Origin: an uncultured Muribaculaceae bacterium
Lineage (GTDB): Bacteria; Bacteroidota; Bacteroidia; Bacteroidales; Muribaculaceae
Length of the DNA: 64,000 bases
Assembly: GCA_934590135.1 (NCBI GenBank)
Contig: CAKTOT010000002.1
Location: 1-64,000 of the forward strand
Direction: 5' to 3'
This document shows, piece by piece, positions 19,443 through 28,574 of the stretch (its first letter is position 1; each line of letters begins with the position of its first letter). The notes beneath the pieces were generated by a model. It was given only the letters and a program-made list of their open reading frames with translations, did no database searches and had not been told where the DNA came from. Made by a program: the position numbers and the translations under genes.

Positions 19443-19982
19443 ATGGGCTTCGGACGATGGTACAAAAGATGGCGGCATGGCCGCGGCTTCGGCGTCCACT
19501 CGCCGTTGGCGTATGCCTTGGTCTCCGAAGTGCTGCGTAAGCAGCGTGGATATGCCTACCAAGCCGAGCTGAACCCGAATCTCGGTGGTGGCGTACTCTG
19601 CAATGCCCGTGCCCGCATGCTTGTGCGTCTGGCCGCTTTTGCAGACACCCGCACTGCCGATGTCTCGCATATAGACGATTCCGAGATGCGTCATGCGGTC
19701 ATAGATGTCCTCCGGGCATACAGTCCCGATATCCAAATCTCCGCCGCGGGCGCGAGTATTGTCGTGACGGACAGCGCCTCGATATACGATATTCCGCACC
19801 CGGGCGAAAAGGCCGTGCTGCTGGTGTCTCTGGGTCTTGACGATGCCGCCAAGCGCCGAGCTACGGATAAGGTCCTCTCCGAGATAAAAAAAAGCGCCAT
19901 TACCATAGACAACGCCCGAGACGCGGCTGTCACAGCATTGCGGCAGGATTTGCCGAGACAAACCATAGAGGCGATCTTCTGA
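19443..19982 (+). CDS. Degenerate methyltransferase-like protein
   Basis: A 179-residue protein coupled to the YfhO gene. Its start has RGFGVHSPLAYALV, the N-terminal signature of a Bacteroidetes class I methyltransferase family, and its end (AITIDNARDAAVTAL...DLPRQ) matches that family's C-terminal strand pair. The middle is much shorter than the usual 240-270 residues, and I cannot find the glycine-rich SAM loop. It is therefore probably a non-catalytic relative. The reading frame is intact, so it is not obviously a pseudogene. Confidence 0.55.
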   Translation: MGFGRWYKRWRHGRGFGVHSPLAYALVSEVLRKQRGYAYQAELNPNLGGGVLCNARARMLVRLAAFADTRTADVSHIDDSEMRHAVIDVLRAYSPDIQISAAGASIVVTDSASIYDIPHPGEKAVLLVSLGLDDAAKRRATDKVLSEIKKSAITIDNARDAAVTALRQDLPRQTIEAIF

Positions 19983-20148
19983 GCACAAAGATAGTGATAG
20001 AAAGGCGTCAACATTCATCCAAAAGCGACATCCGGGCCGTCCAAAGAGATTTCGAATCCTCCCCAAAGCGACTTCCGGATATCGAAAGCAATAAAGAGAC
20101 ACAAATCAGCGTTTATATATAGAATACAACCACCCGTAAAACATCATT

Positions 20149-20742
20149 GTGAAGACACTGGTATTTGCCACTAATAACGCACATAAGCTCGAAGAACTCC
20201 GCGCCATAGCCGCAGATGCCTTCGATATCCGCAGCCTCAATGACATAGGCTGCCGCGACGATATACCCGAGGATGCCGATACGCTCGAAGGCAATGCGCG
20301 GCAGAAAGCCCGGTGGATTTACGAACGTTACGGCGTGGATTGTTTTGCCGATGACACCGGCTTGGAAGTTGACGCCTTGGACGGTGCTCCCGGCGTGCAT
20401 AGCGCTCGGTATGCTCCCGGCCCGGGGCATGATTCGGCGGCTAATATGCGTCTGTTATTGGACAATATGCGCGATGTTCCGCAGGGAGGTCGCACTGCAC
20501 GTTTTCGCACGGTCATAGTGCTAATACTCGGCGGCCGCGAGCACGTCTTCCACGGAGTCATCGAAGGCTGCATCGCCACCGAACCTCACGGTGACGGCGG
20601 CTTCGGATACGACCCGGTGTTTATTCCCGAAGGATGGACCGAAACCTTTGCACAAGCCGGCGAAGAAGCCAAGAATGCTGTGAGCCATCGAGCACGCGCC
20701 ACGCAGGCGCTGATGCAATACCTACGTGCGACGAGTATATGA
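20149..20742 (+). CDS. rdgB: Non-canonical purine NTP pyrophosphatase (RdgB/HAM1)
   Basis: A 197-residue enzyme that removes dITP, ITP and XTP from the nucleotide pool. The start is a GTG at 20149, which gives the family's usual beginning [40 protein letters not shown] near residues 65-88, GFGYDPVF near residue 150 and SHRARA near residue 182 are all present. An 18-nt duplication covers the stop codon (20730-20765). Confidence 0.95.
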   Translation: MKTLVFATNNAHKLEELRAIAADAFDIRSLNDIGCRDDIPEDADTLEGNARQKARWIYERYGVDCFADDTGLEVDALDGAPGVHSARYAPGPGHDSAANMRLLLDNMRDVPQGGRTARFRTVIVLILGGREHVFHGVIEGCIATEPHGDGGFGYDPVFIPEGWTETFAQAGEEAKNAVSHRARATQALMQYLRATSI

Positions 20743-20765
20743 AATTCGATGAGTATATGAAATGC
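20730..20765 (+). repeat. 18-nt tandem duplication across the rdgB stop codon
   Basis: Two adjacent copies of an 18-nt unit containing GAGTATATGAAAT (20730-20747 and 20748-20765) differ at two positions. The first copy contains the rdgB stop. A second small repeat, CGAGCAAACAT, occurs twice in about 20823-20846, before the PorZ-like gene. Confidence 0.7.
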
Positions 20766-20882
20766 ACACAATAACTTATCGAGTCATTGGCGCATACAAT
20801 ACATAAAAGGCGAACAATCCGCCGAGCAAACATATCGAGCAAACATTCAGATAATAGAAAAACAATAAACCCATTCATACAG

Positions 20883-23321
20883 ATGATACGCAAAATACTA
20901 TTCACGATAGCGGCTATGGCAGCCTGTGCTGCCGGGGCTTGTGCTCAGGGTCTTGTAGGCGACTGGAACATCTATCCGCTGTATAGCGGCGACGTGTCCT
21001 ATATAGCCGAGACACCCTCAATGGTGTACTACACTTGCTCGTCGCGCTTATTTTCCTACGACAAAGAATCGCACGAGAGCTATTCGTACAACACGCGCAA
21101 CAAGCTCAGCGATACCAATGTAACAGGTGCATACTACAACTATGACGGGCATTACGTTATGCTGGCATACGATACGGGCAATATAGATCTGGTATACGAT
21201 GACGGCCGCGTAGTCAATATGCCCGACATCCTCAATGCTCAGCTGACTTACACCAAAGGCATCCGTGACGTAGCCTTCTACAATGGCAAGATATATGTCG
21301 GCACCGACTTTGGCTTGGTCATATTTGACGACAGCCGCCACGAAGTATCCGAATCGGGTATCTTCGGCAAGGGCGTGGATTGCGTAACCATCGTGGACGA
21401 CCATATCGTCATGTTTATGGAAAAAGGTGTGGATGTAGATTATGCTCTATGGAGCGCACCGGTTTCGGGACGACACAATGCCATAAGCAAATTCACGAAA
21501 CTCGGCGGCGCATACCTCAAATCGCTTGCGACCGTCGGAACTAAGGCGGTAGGTGTCAACGGTAACGGCGACAAACCGATTGTGTATACCATAGATTGGA
21601 GTACAAACCATTACGATGTTGAAAATGGTGATGATGTAGTCGTGGGCGACATCGTTGTTACGCCTCAGTCCGCATATTACCTTACCGCCTCCGAAATCGT
21701 AATGCTTGACGGCGAAGGCAAGGTGGCAAGTCGCCACGCCATTCCCGAAGAGTTAAAGAAAGACAAGATAGCCACTTACGGCGGCGTCAATAACATCTGG
21801 GCAGCCGGACCTGCCGGCTTGGGCAACTATGACATTTCCGGGTCGACACTCACCGTCCTCGCCGATAGAATTAAGCCCACAGCCACGACGTGCGACAATG
21901 TAGCATTTATACGCACCAATACGGCCGGCAATAAGATTTATATATCCAATCTCGGAGTGACCAACTACAAGAGCATCATCGATATAGGCGATATATGGTG
22001 GATACCGCAGCATACCAATGTAATAGAGGGCGGGGTGCCGCGCGACATTTCCCTGACGGTAGCCTCGGCAGACAACTCCACCGTCAAGAGTGAGCAGGAG
22101 AAACGAAATACCACGGCCATGCTCGGCGGCGTCACTCGCTTCGTTGTCGACCCCGACAATGACGACCGCTACTACATAGGCAACAACTTCGAGGGCGTAT
22201 ATGTCATCGAAAACGACAAAGAAATTGCCAAATTCAACGAAAAAAATTCCCCCATGTATGCGTGGTGGGGCGTCAAGGTACACGATGTCAATATCGATCC
22301 CGAGGGCAACCTGTGGGTGGGCGCTTGGACATTGTCCAATACGCAGGTGTCGCCATATTATATTCTGCCCAAGGCCAAGCTCAAAGGCGACTTGTCTACC
22401 GTCACCAAGGATGATTGGATTGCCACCAAACACCTCGGCTTCGATGTCGGCAATAAGGATATGGGTAGTCTGATGTGCAAAAAGTCCAATATGGTCTTTA
22501 CCTGGCACAGCAAATTCGGGAATCCGATATGCGCCTACGATACCAAGGGAACATATACCAATACCTCGGATGACGTCATCTACGAGCTTTCCAATATGGT
22601 AGACCAGGACGGCAAGACCTTCTCGTGCGACCGTATTACCTGCGCCATCGAAGATCAGCGCGGTCGCGTATGGGTGGGGACCACTTCCGGTCCTTTCGAG
22701 ATTACCAATCCGAGCAAGGCTACCGACCCCACCTCGCGTATTACCAGACTGAAAGTACCCCGCAATGACGGCACCAATTATGCCGACTATCTACTTGATA
22801 CCGAGCAAATCAACGATATGTCCATCGATGCTGCCAATCGCAAGTGGATAGCCACCGAAAACTCCGGCGTATACCTTGTTAGTGAAAACGGCGACCAAAT
22901 TATCGCCCACTACACCACCGACAATTCGGCTCTGCCCTCCAATACGGTGTACTCCGTATTGTGCAGCCCCGTGGACAATGTCGTATACTTCGGCCTGAAA
23001 ACCGGCCTCGTGTCCTTCAACAGCACCTCATCGCCTGCGGCTGACACCTACGACAATGTATATGCGTATCCCAACCCGGTGCGCCCCGATTACACCGGAT
23101 GGATTACCGTTACCGGACTTATGGACCAGTCGCTGGTGAAGATTGCCGATGCCGCCGGCAACGTCATTTACCAAGCTCGTTCCAACGGCGGAATGATTAC
23201 CTGGGACGGCTGTGACAACGGTGGAAACCGCGTGCGCTCGGGCGTCTACTACGTCTTTGCATCGCAGAACGCCACCGGCTCGTCCGAGGGCGCTGTTACC
23301 AAAATCGTGGTGATTAACTGA
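20883..23321 (+). CDS. porZ: PorZ-like beta-propeller protein with type IX-like C-terminal domain
   Basis: An 812-residue protein starting at the ATG at 20883, which gives a signal peptide ending GACAQ. The mature start GLVGDWNIYPLYSGDVSYIAE is followed by two propellers with LNxxxIDAxNRKWIATENSGVY-type repeats, as in PorZ, the surface component of the type IX secretion attachment complex. Residues about 725-812 form a classic sorting-type domain (VYAYPNPVRPDYTG ... SGVYYVF ... KIVVIN). PorZ of Porphyromonas is of similar size. Whether it serves a real type IX system here is not shown by the window. It follows rdgB at 140 nt. Confidence 0.68.
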   Translation: MIRKILFTIAAMAACAAGACAQGLVGDWNIYPLYSGDVSYIAETPSMVYYTCSSRLFSYDKESHESYSYNTRNKLSDTNVTGAYYNYDGHYVMLAYDTGNIDLVYDDGRVVNMPDILNAQLTYTKGIRDVAFYNGKIYVGTDFGLVIFDDSRHEVSESGIFGKGVDCVTIVDDHIVMFMEKGVDVDYALWSAPVSGRHNAISKFTKLGGAYLKSLATVGTKAVGVNGNGDKPIVYTIDWSTNHYDVENGDDVVVGDIVVTPQSAYYLTASEIVMLDGEGKVASRHAIPEELKKDKIATYGGVNNIWAAGPAGLGNYDISGSTLTVLADRIKPTATTCDNVAFIRTNTAGNKIYISNLGVTNYKSIIDIGDIWWIPQHTNVIEGGVPRDISLTVASADNSTVKSEQEKRNTTAMLGGVTRFVVDPDNDDRYYIGNNFEGVYVIENDKEIAKFNEKNSPMYAWWGVKVHDVNIDPEGNLWVGAWTLSNTQVSPYYILPKAKLKGDLSTVTKDDWIATKHLGFDVGNKDMGSLMCKKSNMVFTWHSKFGNPICAYDTKGTYTNTSDDVIYELSNMVDQDGKTFSCDRITCAIEDQRGRVWVGTTSGPFEITNPSKATDPTSRITRLKVPRNDGTNYADYLLDTEQINDMSIDAANRKWIATENSGVYLVSENGDQIIAHYTTDNSALPSNTVYSVLCSPVDNVVYFGLKTGLVSFNSTSSPAADTYDNVYAYPNPVRPDYTGWITVTGLMDQSLVKIADAAGNVIYQARSNGGMITWDGCDNGGNRVRSGVYYVFASQNATGSSEGAVTKIVVIN

Positions 23322-23355
23322 GTCGGCAGTCACCGACTGACACCTGACATAAAGA

Positions 23356-23392
23356 TGTTGCGGCCGTTCTGAATGTGAGAATGGCCGCAACA
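23356..23392 (+). terminator. Terminator after the PorZ-like gene
   Basis: A long stem (57-70 with 78-91 of the 23300s, one G-T pair) with a 7-nt loop. It is followed by ACACATTTAG, with no T tract. The strength of the stem makes a transcription end likely. Confidence 0.65.
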
Positions 23393-23510
23393 CACATTTA
23401 GGCACGACTTTTGCCGTGTAGTTTATGCCGAGATTCAATCGGTGGGCTTGTGCCTGTCTTCGACCTCGGCATATCACGACAACCAATCGACCACATATAC
23501 GCTTATAACT

Positions 23511-24041
23511 ATGGATTCTGACAAGCATCCTCTGAAATACGCCGACGAAAAAGACCGCTCATACGGACTTGTCGGTATGGCTATATCATTGACAGTCTTT
23601 GACGGAGAAAGTATGCTCTCAGCGCTAAGTCTGGACAATGCTCCCGGTGATGGTGCCGAGATGGCACCCGAATTTCATTTTGCCGGCAACCCCTCACTGA
23701 GTGTCGGAGCGGCGTGGCGGCATACCGTCAAACAATTCGAACTTACGGCCGCGATGCTTGTCGGCAACGCTTTGTGCCGAGCCTATGTAGGGCGCAAAAT
23801 TCGTATCACACCTGCTGTCAGCAAATCAATACGCGATGTGGTTGAGCGGGTGGGCAACGATACTTGCGACTTGGACAATGATGAAATTGATCGTCTGTAT
23901 GACAGAGTGCACGACAACCTTGAGCGCGTATTTACGCACAATAGAGTGGCTTCGGTTGCCAACCGTTTTGTCGATACATTGCAGCGTCAGCGCCGCCTGA
24001 CCGCCGCCGAGGTTGCCGATGCCATCGCCCCGCTGCTGTAA
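23511..24041 (+). CDS. Hypothetical soluble protein
   Basis: A 176-residue protein starting at the ATG at 23511; a longer frame from 23442 adds 23 residues with no clear support. I do not recognise the family. The N-terminal half is mixed (YGLVGMAISLTVFDGESMLSALSLD), the middle looks helical with FELTAAMLVGNALCRAYVGRK, and the C-terminal half is strongly helical and charged. There is no signal peptide or membrane span, so it is probably cytosolic. It has no close operon partner: the next gene starts 135 nt downstream. Confidence 0.6.
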   Translation: MDSDKHPLKYADEKDRSYGLVGMAISLTVFDGESMLSALSLDNAPGDGAEMAPEFHFAGNPSLSVGAAWRHTVKQFELTAAMLVGNALCRAYVGRKIRITPAVSKSIRDVVERVGNDTCDLDNDEIDRLYDRVHDNLERVFTHNRVASVANRFVDTLQRQRRLTAAEVADAIAPLL

Positions 24042-24175
24042 AGATTTGCATAGCCTATCTATATAGCCAATAGGGCTGTGCCGTCATAGCTGTTCGGGCA
24101 AGCGCAATAGACATGTACGAGTTGTACGGCCTCTTTTTGATTATTCGTCCATAGACCCCCTCATATTTTTTCATC

Positions 24176-25444
24176 GTGTCCGAGAGCAAAGTCCCCGTTC
24201 CATATAAGTCGTTGGCGGTCATAGCCGCCGGGACAATGATTCTGGCCGTCGCCATGTGGCTGGCCGGACATTCGTATTTTGCCTTCTGGGATACCCAAAC
24301 ATATATAGAAGCCGGTAATAACATCTTGCGATATGGTGCCGATGCCATCCGTACTCCCGTATATCCTTTGATAGTAGGAGTTTGCCGACTTCTGCCCGGC
24401 GATATGACGTGGGTGTATGCGCTCATAATCTTGCAACTTGGCGCTTTTGTCGCCACTATTCCCGTGCTGTGGCGTGTGGCCGCTCGACTTATGTCGGTAC
24501 GCGTCGCACTCATCACCACTGCCGTCTACGCTTGGTGTCCGACCTTTGTGTCTTTCGCTATGTTTATTATGCCCGATATATGGTGCGTCATAGGCGTAAC
24601 GATACTCATTGCTTCGGCTCAGCGTATAGTCGAGCACGCAGGTCGTAAAGCCTTGATATGGTGCACCGTCGTATCCGTAGCTTTGGTGCTGCTCAAGCCC
24701 TCTAATATCTATATTGCAATATGGTGGGGCGTGATAGCCGTGGTGTTGCTGTTGCGGCGCCATCGTAGCTGGTGGTACGGTCTGGTTCCGGCGTGTGTCA
24801 TGGCTGTTGTCTTGGGCGGTTATGGCTTTTTGGTGCAGCGTGTTACCGGATATTATACCATCTCGGTGGTCTCCGATATCAACGATTTGGGCAACATCGC
24901 CCAGCGGCGCAAACTTGTGCCCGAATTGGCGCCTGACAGTGTCACTGCCGACCTCTTCCGACGTATCAATGCCGCCGATACCGTTTCCAATCATCAGCGT
25001 CGCAAGATGGCATTTTTGGGTACCGAATCGCTGACGTATGCTCAGATACACGCTGTGATGTCCGCCACCAAGTCTTATGACCCGGTGCGATGGTATCTCG
25101 GTATACCTGCGCGCCTCTTCGAGTCTATGCCCTCCAACGCCTTCCCTATACATGGTAGTTATAAGTTCAAATACTATACTAAAGCTTTGCATATCAGCTT
25201 TTACGTTGTGTACGCCGTCATTTTGGCGCTGTTTGTGTGGCTGTGTGCGGCGCGACAACGGCGTGTCCCCGAGACCGTGCAGCGACGATTACAACTTTGG
25301 GCGCTGTGGTTGCTCATTTGCGGCGGCATTGCTACGGCTATCATAGGCGGCTTCGATGACTACGGGCGCTTGGCCATGGGCGTATATCCGGCACTGATAC
25401 TGCTGTGCGGTGCTGCCCTTGCACCCACGGCCGCCGACAAGTAA
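24176..25444 (+). CDS. Multi-pass membrane protein, possible GT39-like glycosyltransferase
   Basis: A 422-residue protein starting at a GTG (24176). It has around ten hydrophobic spans. WDTQTYIEAGNNILRYG, about 40 residues in, resembles the first external loop of the GT-C glycosyltransferase fold (ArnT/PMT type), and RTPVYPLIVG is also typical. Such enzymes transfer a sugar from a lipid-phosphate donor in the periplasm, but the acceptor cannot be inferred. It is followed by a region with a promoter for the RNA methyltransferase. Confidence 0.65.
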   Translation: MSESKVPVPYKSLAVIAAGTMILAVAMWLAGHSYFAFWDTQTYIEAGNNILRYGADAIRTPVYPLIVGVCRLLPGDMTWVYALIILQLGAFVATIPVLWRVAARLMSVRVALITTAVYAWCPTFVSFAMFIMPDIWCVIGVTILIASAQRIVEHAGRKALIWCTVVSVALVLLKPSNIYIAIWWGVIAVVLLLRRHRSWWYGLVPACVMAVVLGGYGFLVQRVTGYYTISVVSDINDLGNIAQRRKLVPELAPDSVTADLFRRINAADTVSNHQRRKMAFLGTESLTYAQIHAVMSATKSYDPVRWYLGIPARLFESMPSNAFPIHGSYKFKYYTKALHISFYVVYAVILALFVWLCAARQRRVPETVQRRLQLWALWLLICGGIATAIIGGFDDYGRLAMGVYPALILLCGAALAPTAADK

Positions 25445-25536
25445 GAAACAAGGTGAGGCGCCTTGTTCCCGAAAATATACCGACGTGTTTAACGTCTTTT
25501 TTGCATCGCGTCTGCGGCTATGTCGTCGTTTTTGGC

Positions 25537-25544
25537 TAATTTTG
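25537..25544 (+). promoter_or_regulatory. Minus-7 box TAATTTTG for the RlmL-like gene
   Basis: An exact TAnnTTTG box 80 nt before the ATG at 25624. Confidence 0.5.
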
Positions 25545-25623
25545 CAGATAAGTAACACGGAGTGACGAAAGCAGCCGCGGTGGCGGTCTCGAAATCCTCC
25601 AGTCATATACACGACAGATTATT

Positions 25624-27219
25624 ATGGAGAATAAATACAAGATGGTAGCCAAGACCCTCAAGGGTCTCGAGGCTGTACTTGCTGACGAACTTCGTGCCTT
25701 AGGGGCCTTTGATGTAGAACCCGGACATCGTATGGTGTCCTTCGGCGGCGACTTGGAGACGCTGTATCAAGCCAACTTGTGCTGCCGTACGGCATTGCGC
25801 ATTCTCAAACCATTCTACGAATTCGAGGCCGGAGACCCGGACGAGCTTTACGATGCCGTCAAAGCTTATGACTGGGGTACGCTTCTGACACTTGCCAAGA
25901 CTTTTAGCATTGACGCCACGGTGTATAGCGAAGAGTTTACACACTCGCGTTTTGTTACCTATCGTGTCAAGGACGCCATAGTCGATTGGTTCAAGGACCG
26001 TTACGGCGAAGACAAGCGCCCCGGAGTGCGTCTGCAAGACGCGGACGTGATGATCAACGTTCATATTTCGGGACGCAAGGTGACGCTGTCGTTGGATTCT
26101 TCGGGCGAGAGCCTGCACAAGCGTGGCTGGCGTCGCGCAAGTACCGAGGCGCCCATCAGCGAGGTGCTCGCAGCCGGTATACTGCTGTTGAGCGGATACC
26201 GCGGCGACCGACCCTTTGTGGACCCTATGTGCGGCAGTGGCACCTTCCTGGTGGAGGCTGCATTGATTGCCGCCAATATCAAGCCCGGTGTCTTTCGCCA
26301 GAGTTTTGCTTTTGAACAATGGCCGGATTTTGATGCCGACCTTTTTGACCGACTGGTCAATGACGACAGTGAAGAGCGTCCCATTGCGCACCCCATTATC
26401 GGGCGAGACATCTCGCCGGCTGCTGTCGATATAGCTCGCCGCAATCTCACCGCCGCCGGAGTGGTCAAGGATGTAGACTTGGCCGTACAGCCCATATCCG
26501 CATGGGAGGAAGCTCCCGCGCCAGAAGGCATCATAGTGACCAATCCCCCTTACGGCGAACGTATCAGCGCTCCCGATATGGAGGCGCTCTACGAGACTAT
26601 AGGGTCGAAACTGAAACATGTTTTTGCCGGATGGGAGGCTTGGATTATCGGCTACCGCGAAGAATACTTCCGCTGCATAGGCCTGGCTCCTACCACCAAA
26701 ATAGACTTGTACAACGGCTCTCTGGACTGTCAGTTGCGCCATTATGTGATATTTGCAGGCACCAAGCGCGAATTTCGTGCCGCCGGAGGCCGTCTCAAAA
26801 CAATAGAAGACCGCACCGATCGCACCGACCGTCAGCGTCGCGACGAGCGTAAGGCTTTCCGTCGCGATGACCGTGACGACCGCCGCAATTCGCGTGACGA
26901 CCGCCGCCGTTCCTTCGACCATGACGGACGCAAGGCCTTCCGCCGCGACGACCGCGACGACCGCCGCAATTCCCGCGACGACCGTCGTCATTCCTTTGAC
27001 AACCGTCACGATCAGCGAGACGAGCGACGCGCGGTGGCAGAGAACTTTGCACCCGACAGCGAAAATCCGCTGGCACGTCGTCGCAATATCCATGCGCTCA
27101 AATCCATAGGCGGTGCGGGTCCCAAATTACCCCCGGCCAAGGGCGTTATTATGCGCGACCGAGGATGGAAGAAACGCACCTTGCCGCCCAAAGACAATGG
27201 AGGCGAGAGTGCCGAATGA
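25624..27219 (+). CDS. THUMP-domain 23S rRNA guanine-N2 methyltransferase (RlmL/YcbY-like) with Arg/Asp repeat tail
   Basis: A 531-residue protein. Residues about 1-165 form the N-terminal and THUMP domains; about 165-385 form an N6/N2-type methyltransferase domain with FVDPMCGSGTFLVEAAL near residue 200 and the NPPYGERI motif near residue 305. These resemble the N-terminal half of E. coli RlmL, which makes m2G2445. After residue 400 the chain becomes a low-complexity region rich in Arg, Asp and Phe, containing two 27-residue repeats (about 410-463), and ends with NIHALKSIGGAGPKLPPAKG. The tail probably binds RNA non-specifically. The exact target base is inferred. Confidence 0.85.
   Translation: MENKYKMVAKTLKGLEAVLADELRALGAFDVEPGHRMVSFGGDLETLYQANLCCRTALRILKPFYEFEAGDPDELYDAVKAYDWGTLLTLAKTFSIDATVYSEEFTHSRFVTYRVKDAIVDWFKDRYGEDKRPGVRLQDADVMINVHISGRKVTLSLDSSGESLHKRGWRRASTEAPISEVLAAGILLLSGYRGDRPFVDPMCGSGTFLVEAALIAANIKPGVFRQSFAFEQWPDFDADLFDRLVNDDSEERPIAHPIIGRDISPAAVDIARRNLTAAGVVKDVDLAVQPISAWEEAPAPEGIIVTNPPYGERISAPDMEALYETIGSKLKHVFAGWEAWIIGYREEYFRCIGLAPTTKIDLYNGSLDCQLRHYVIFAGTKREFRAAGGRLKTIEDRTDRTDRQRRDERKAFRRDDRDDRRNSRDDRRRSFDHDGRKAFRRDDRDDRRNSRDDRRHSFDNRHDQRDERRAVAENFAPDSENPLARRRNIHALKSIGGAGPKLPPAKGVIMRDRGWKKRTLPPKDNGGESAE
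26851..27012 (+). repeat. Two-copy 81-nt in-frame tandem repeat
   Basis: Units 26851-26931 and 26932-27012 encode near-identical 27-residue peptides starting KAFRRDDRDDRRNSRDDRR. Synonymous differences between the copies show that the duplication is not very recent, or that selection maintains the protein. Confidence 0.8.
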
Positions 27220-27381
27220 TAGATGCAATAAGGCCCCCACAAGCTACGGCTAAAGACCCCCTCAATCAACGGCTAAGCATCTTCAGACAACGATAATCGA
27301 GGTGCCTTTACGAAGCGGGTGCTCCTGTCAAAACAAAGAAGACATCATACTTACCACATAACATAATACTTCATTTGCGCT

Positions 27382-28362
27382 ATGAACAACATTAAATGCG
27401 TCGGAATTTTGACCTCCGGAGGCGATGCCCCCGGTATGAACGCCGCTATACGCGCCGTCACCCGTTCTGCTATATACAATGGGCTTAAAGTCAAAGGTAT
27501 ATACCGCGGCTACCATGGACTTATAGCCGATGAAATCAAAGAGTTCCACACCCAGGATGTTTCCAATATCATCCAGCAGGGCGGAACCATCCTTAAGACA
27601 GCCCGTTGCAAGGAATTCACCACTCCCGAGGGTCGTCAACTGGCATACGATGTTTTGCGCCGTCACGGCATTGACGCCCTCGTCGTTATCGGCGGTGACG
27701 GTTCGCTGACCGGCGCCCGCATCTTTGCCAACGAATTCAACTATCCCATCATCGGTCTGCCCGGCACCATAGACAACGACCTTTACGGTACGGACAGTAC
27801 CATAGGATATGATACGGCGCTCAACACCATCATGCAATGCGTCGACAAAATACGCGATACGGCCACCAGCCACGAGCGACTGTTCTTTGTAGAAGTTATG
27901 GGACGTGATGCCGGTTTCCTGGCCCTCAACGGAGCTATAGCCGCCGGTGCCGAGGCGGCCATCATTCCCGAAATAAGCACTCAGGTCGACCAGCTGGCCG
28001 AGCTGATACAGAACGGCTTCCGTAAAAGCAAGAACTCCTCGATAGTACTTGTAGCCGAAAGTCCCGTCACGGGCGGCGCTATGGGCTTGGCCGAGCGCGT
28101 CAAGAACGAGTATCCCGGATATGATGTGCGCGTGTCCATCCTCGGACACCTGCAGCGCGGCGGGTCGCCTACGGCTTTCGACCGCATCATAGCCTCGCGC
28201 ATGGGCGCCGCCGCTATCGATGCTCTTATGGAAGACCAGCGCAATGTGATGATAGGCATTAAGGACGATGAGATTGTATACGTGCCATTCTCCAAAGCCA
28301 TCAAGAACGACAAGCCCATCAATCGCGACCTTCTGGAGACACTTCGCCGTCTTTCCATCTGA
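27382..28362 (+). CDS. pfkA: ATP-dependent 6-phosphofructokinase
   Basis: A 326-residue glycolytic enzyme making fructose 1,6-bisphosphate. The phosphate-binding start [14 protein letters not shown], the GGDGSLTGA loop near residue 105, [12 protein letters not shown] near residue 127 and [10 protein letters not shown] near residue 172 are present. The GGDGS and PGTIDND sequences indicate ATP rather than pyrophosphate as donor. It has a leader of 162 nt after the methyltransferase gene and its own terminator. Confidence 0.95.
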   Translation: MNNIKCVGILTSGGDAPGMNAAIRAVTRSAIYNGLKVKGIYRGYHGLIADEIKEFHTQDVSNIIQQGGTILKTARCKEFTTPEGRQLAYDVLRRHGIDALVVIGGDGSLTGARIFANEFNYPIIGLPGTIDNDLYGTDSTIGYDTALNTIMQCVDKIRDTATSHERLFFVEVMGRDAGFLALNGAIAAGAEAAIIPEISTQVDQLAELIQNGFRKSKNSSIVLVAESPVTGGAMGLAERVKNEYPGYDVRVSILGHLQRGGSPTAFDRIIASRMGAAAIDALMEDQRNVMIGIKDDEIVYVPFSKAIKNDKPINRDLLETLRRLSI

Positions 28363-28379
28363 CGATATAACGCTAAGAC

Positions 28380-28412
28380 GCACGGCAGACAACCATATAG
28401 GGTTTGCCGTGC
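28380..28412 (+). terminator. Terminator after pfkA
   Basis: An 8-bp outer stem (28380-28387 with 28405-28412), extended after a 3-nt bulge by an AACC/GGTT inner stem. There is no T tract. Confidence 0.55.
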
Positions 28413-28574
28413 GCCATACGTATCCCACGCCTCCGTTCTCTCGGAAAGTTCCCGTCACCGGCTCGAAGGCCGAATATTACCTTCGGATTGCGATATCTCA
28501 GCGCGTCCGTTCACACAAGAGTTCGTGTCCTCCGCCATCTCCCAAGGCAAATACATATTACCCCTTTATAGCCC

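Noticed and set aside
19443..19982. Pseudogene call for the degenerate methyltransferase-like gene
   Set aside because: The frame is intact, coupled to its neighbour and has conserved ends, so a working non-catalytic protein is as likely.
26851..27012. CRISPR-like repeats in the RNA methyltransferase gene
   Set aside because: Only two adjacent in-frame copies without spacers; they encode a protein repeat.
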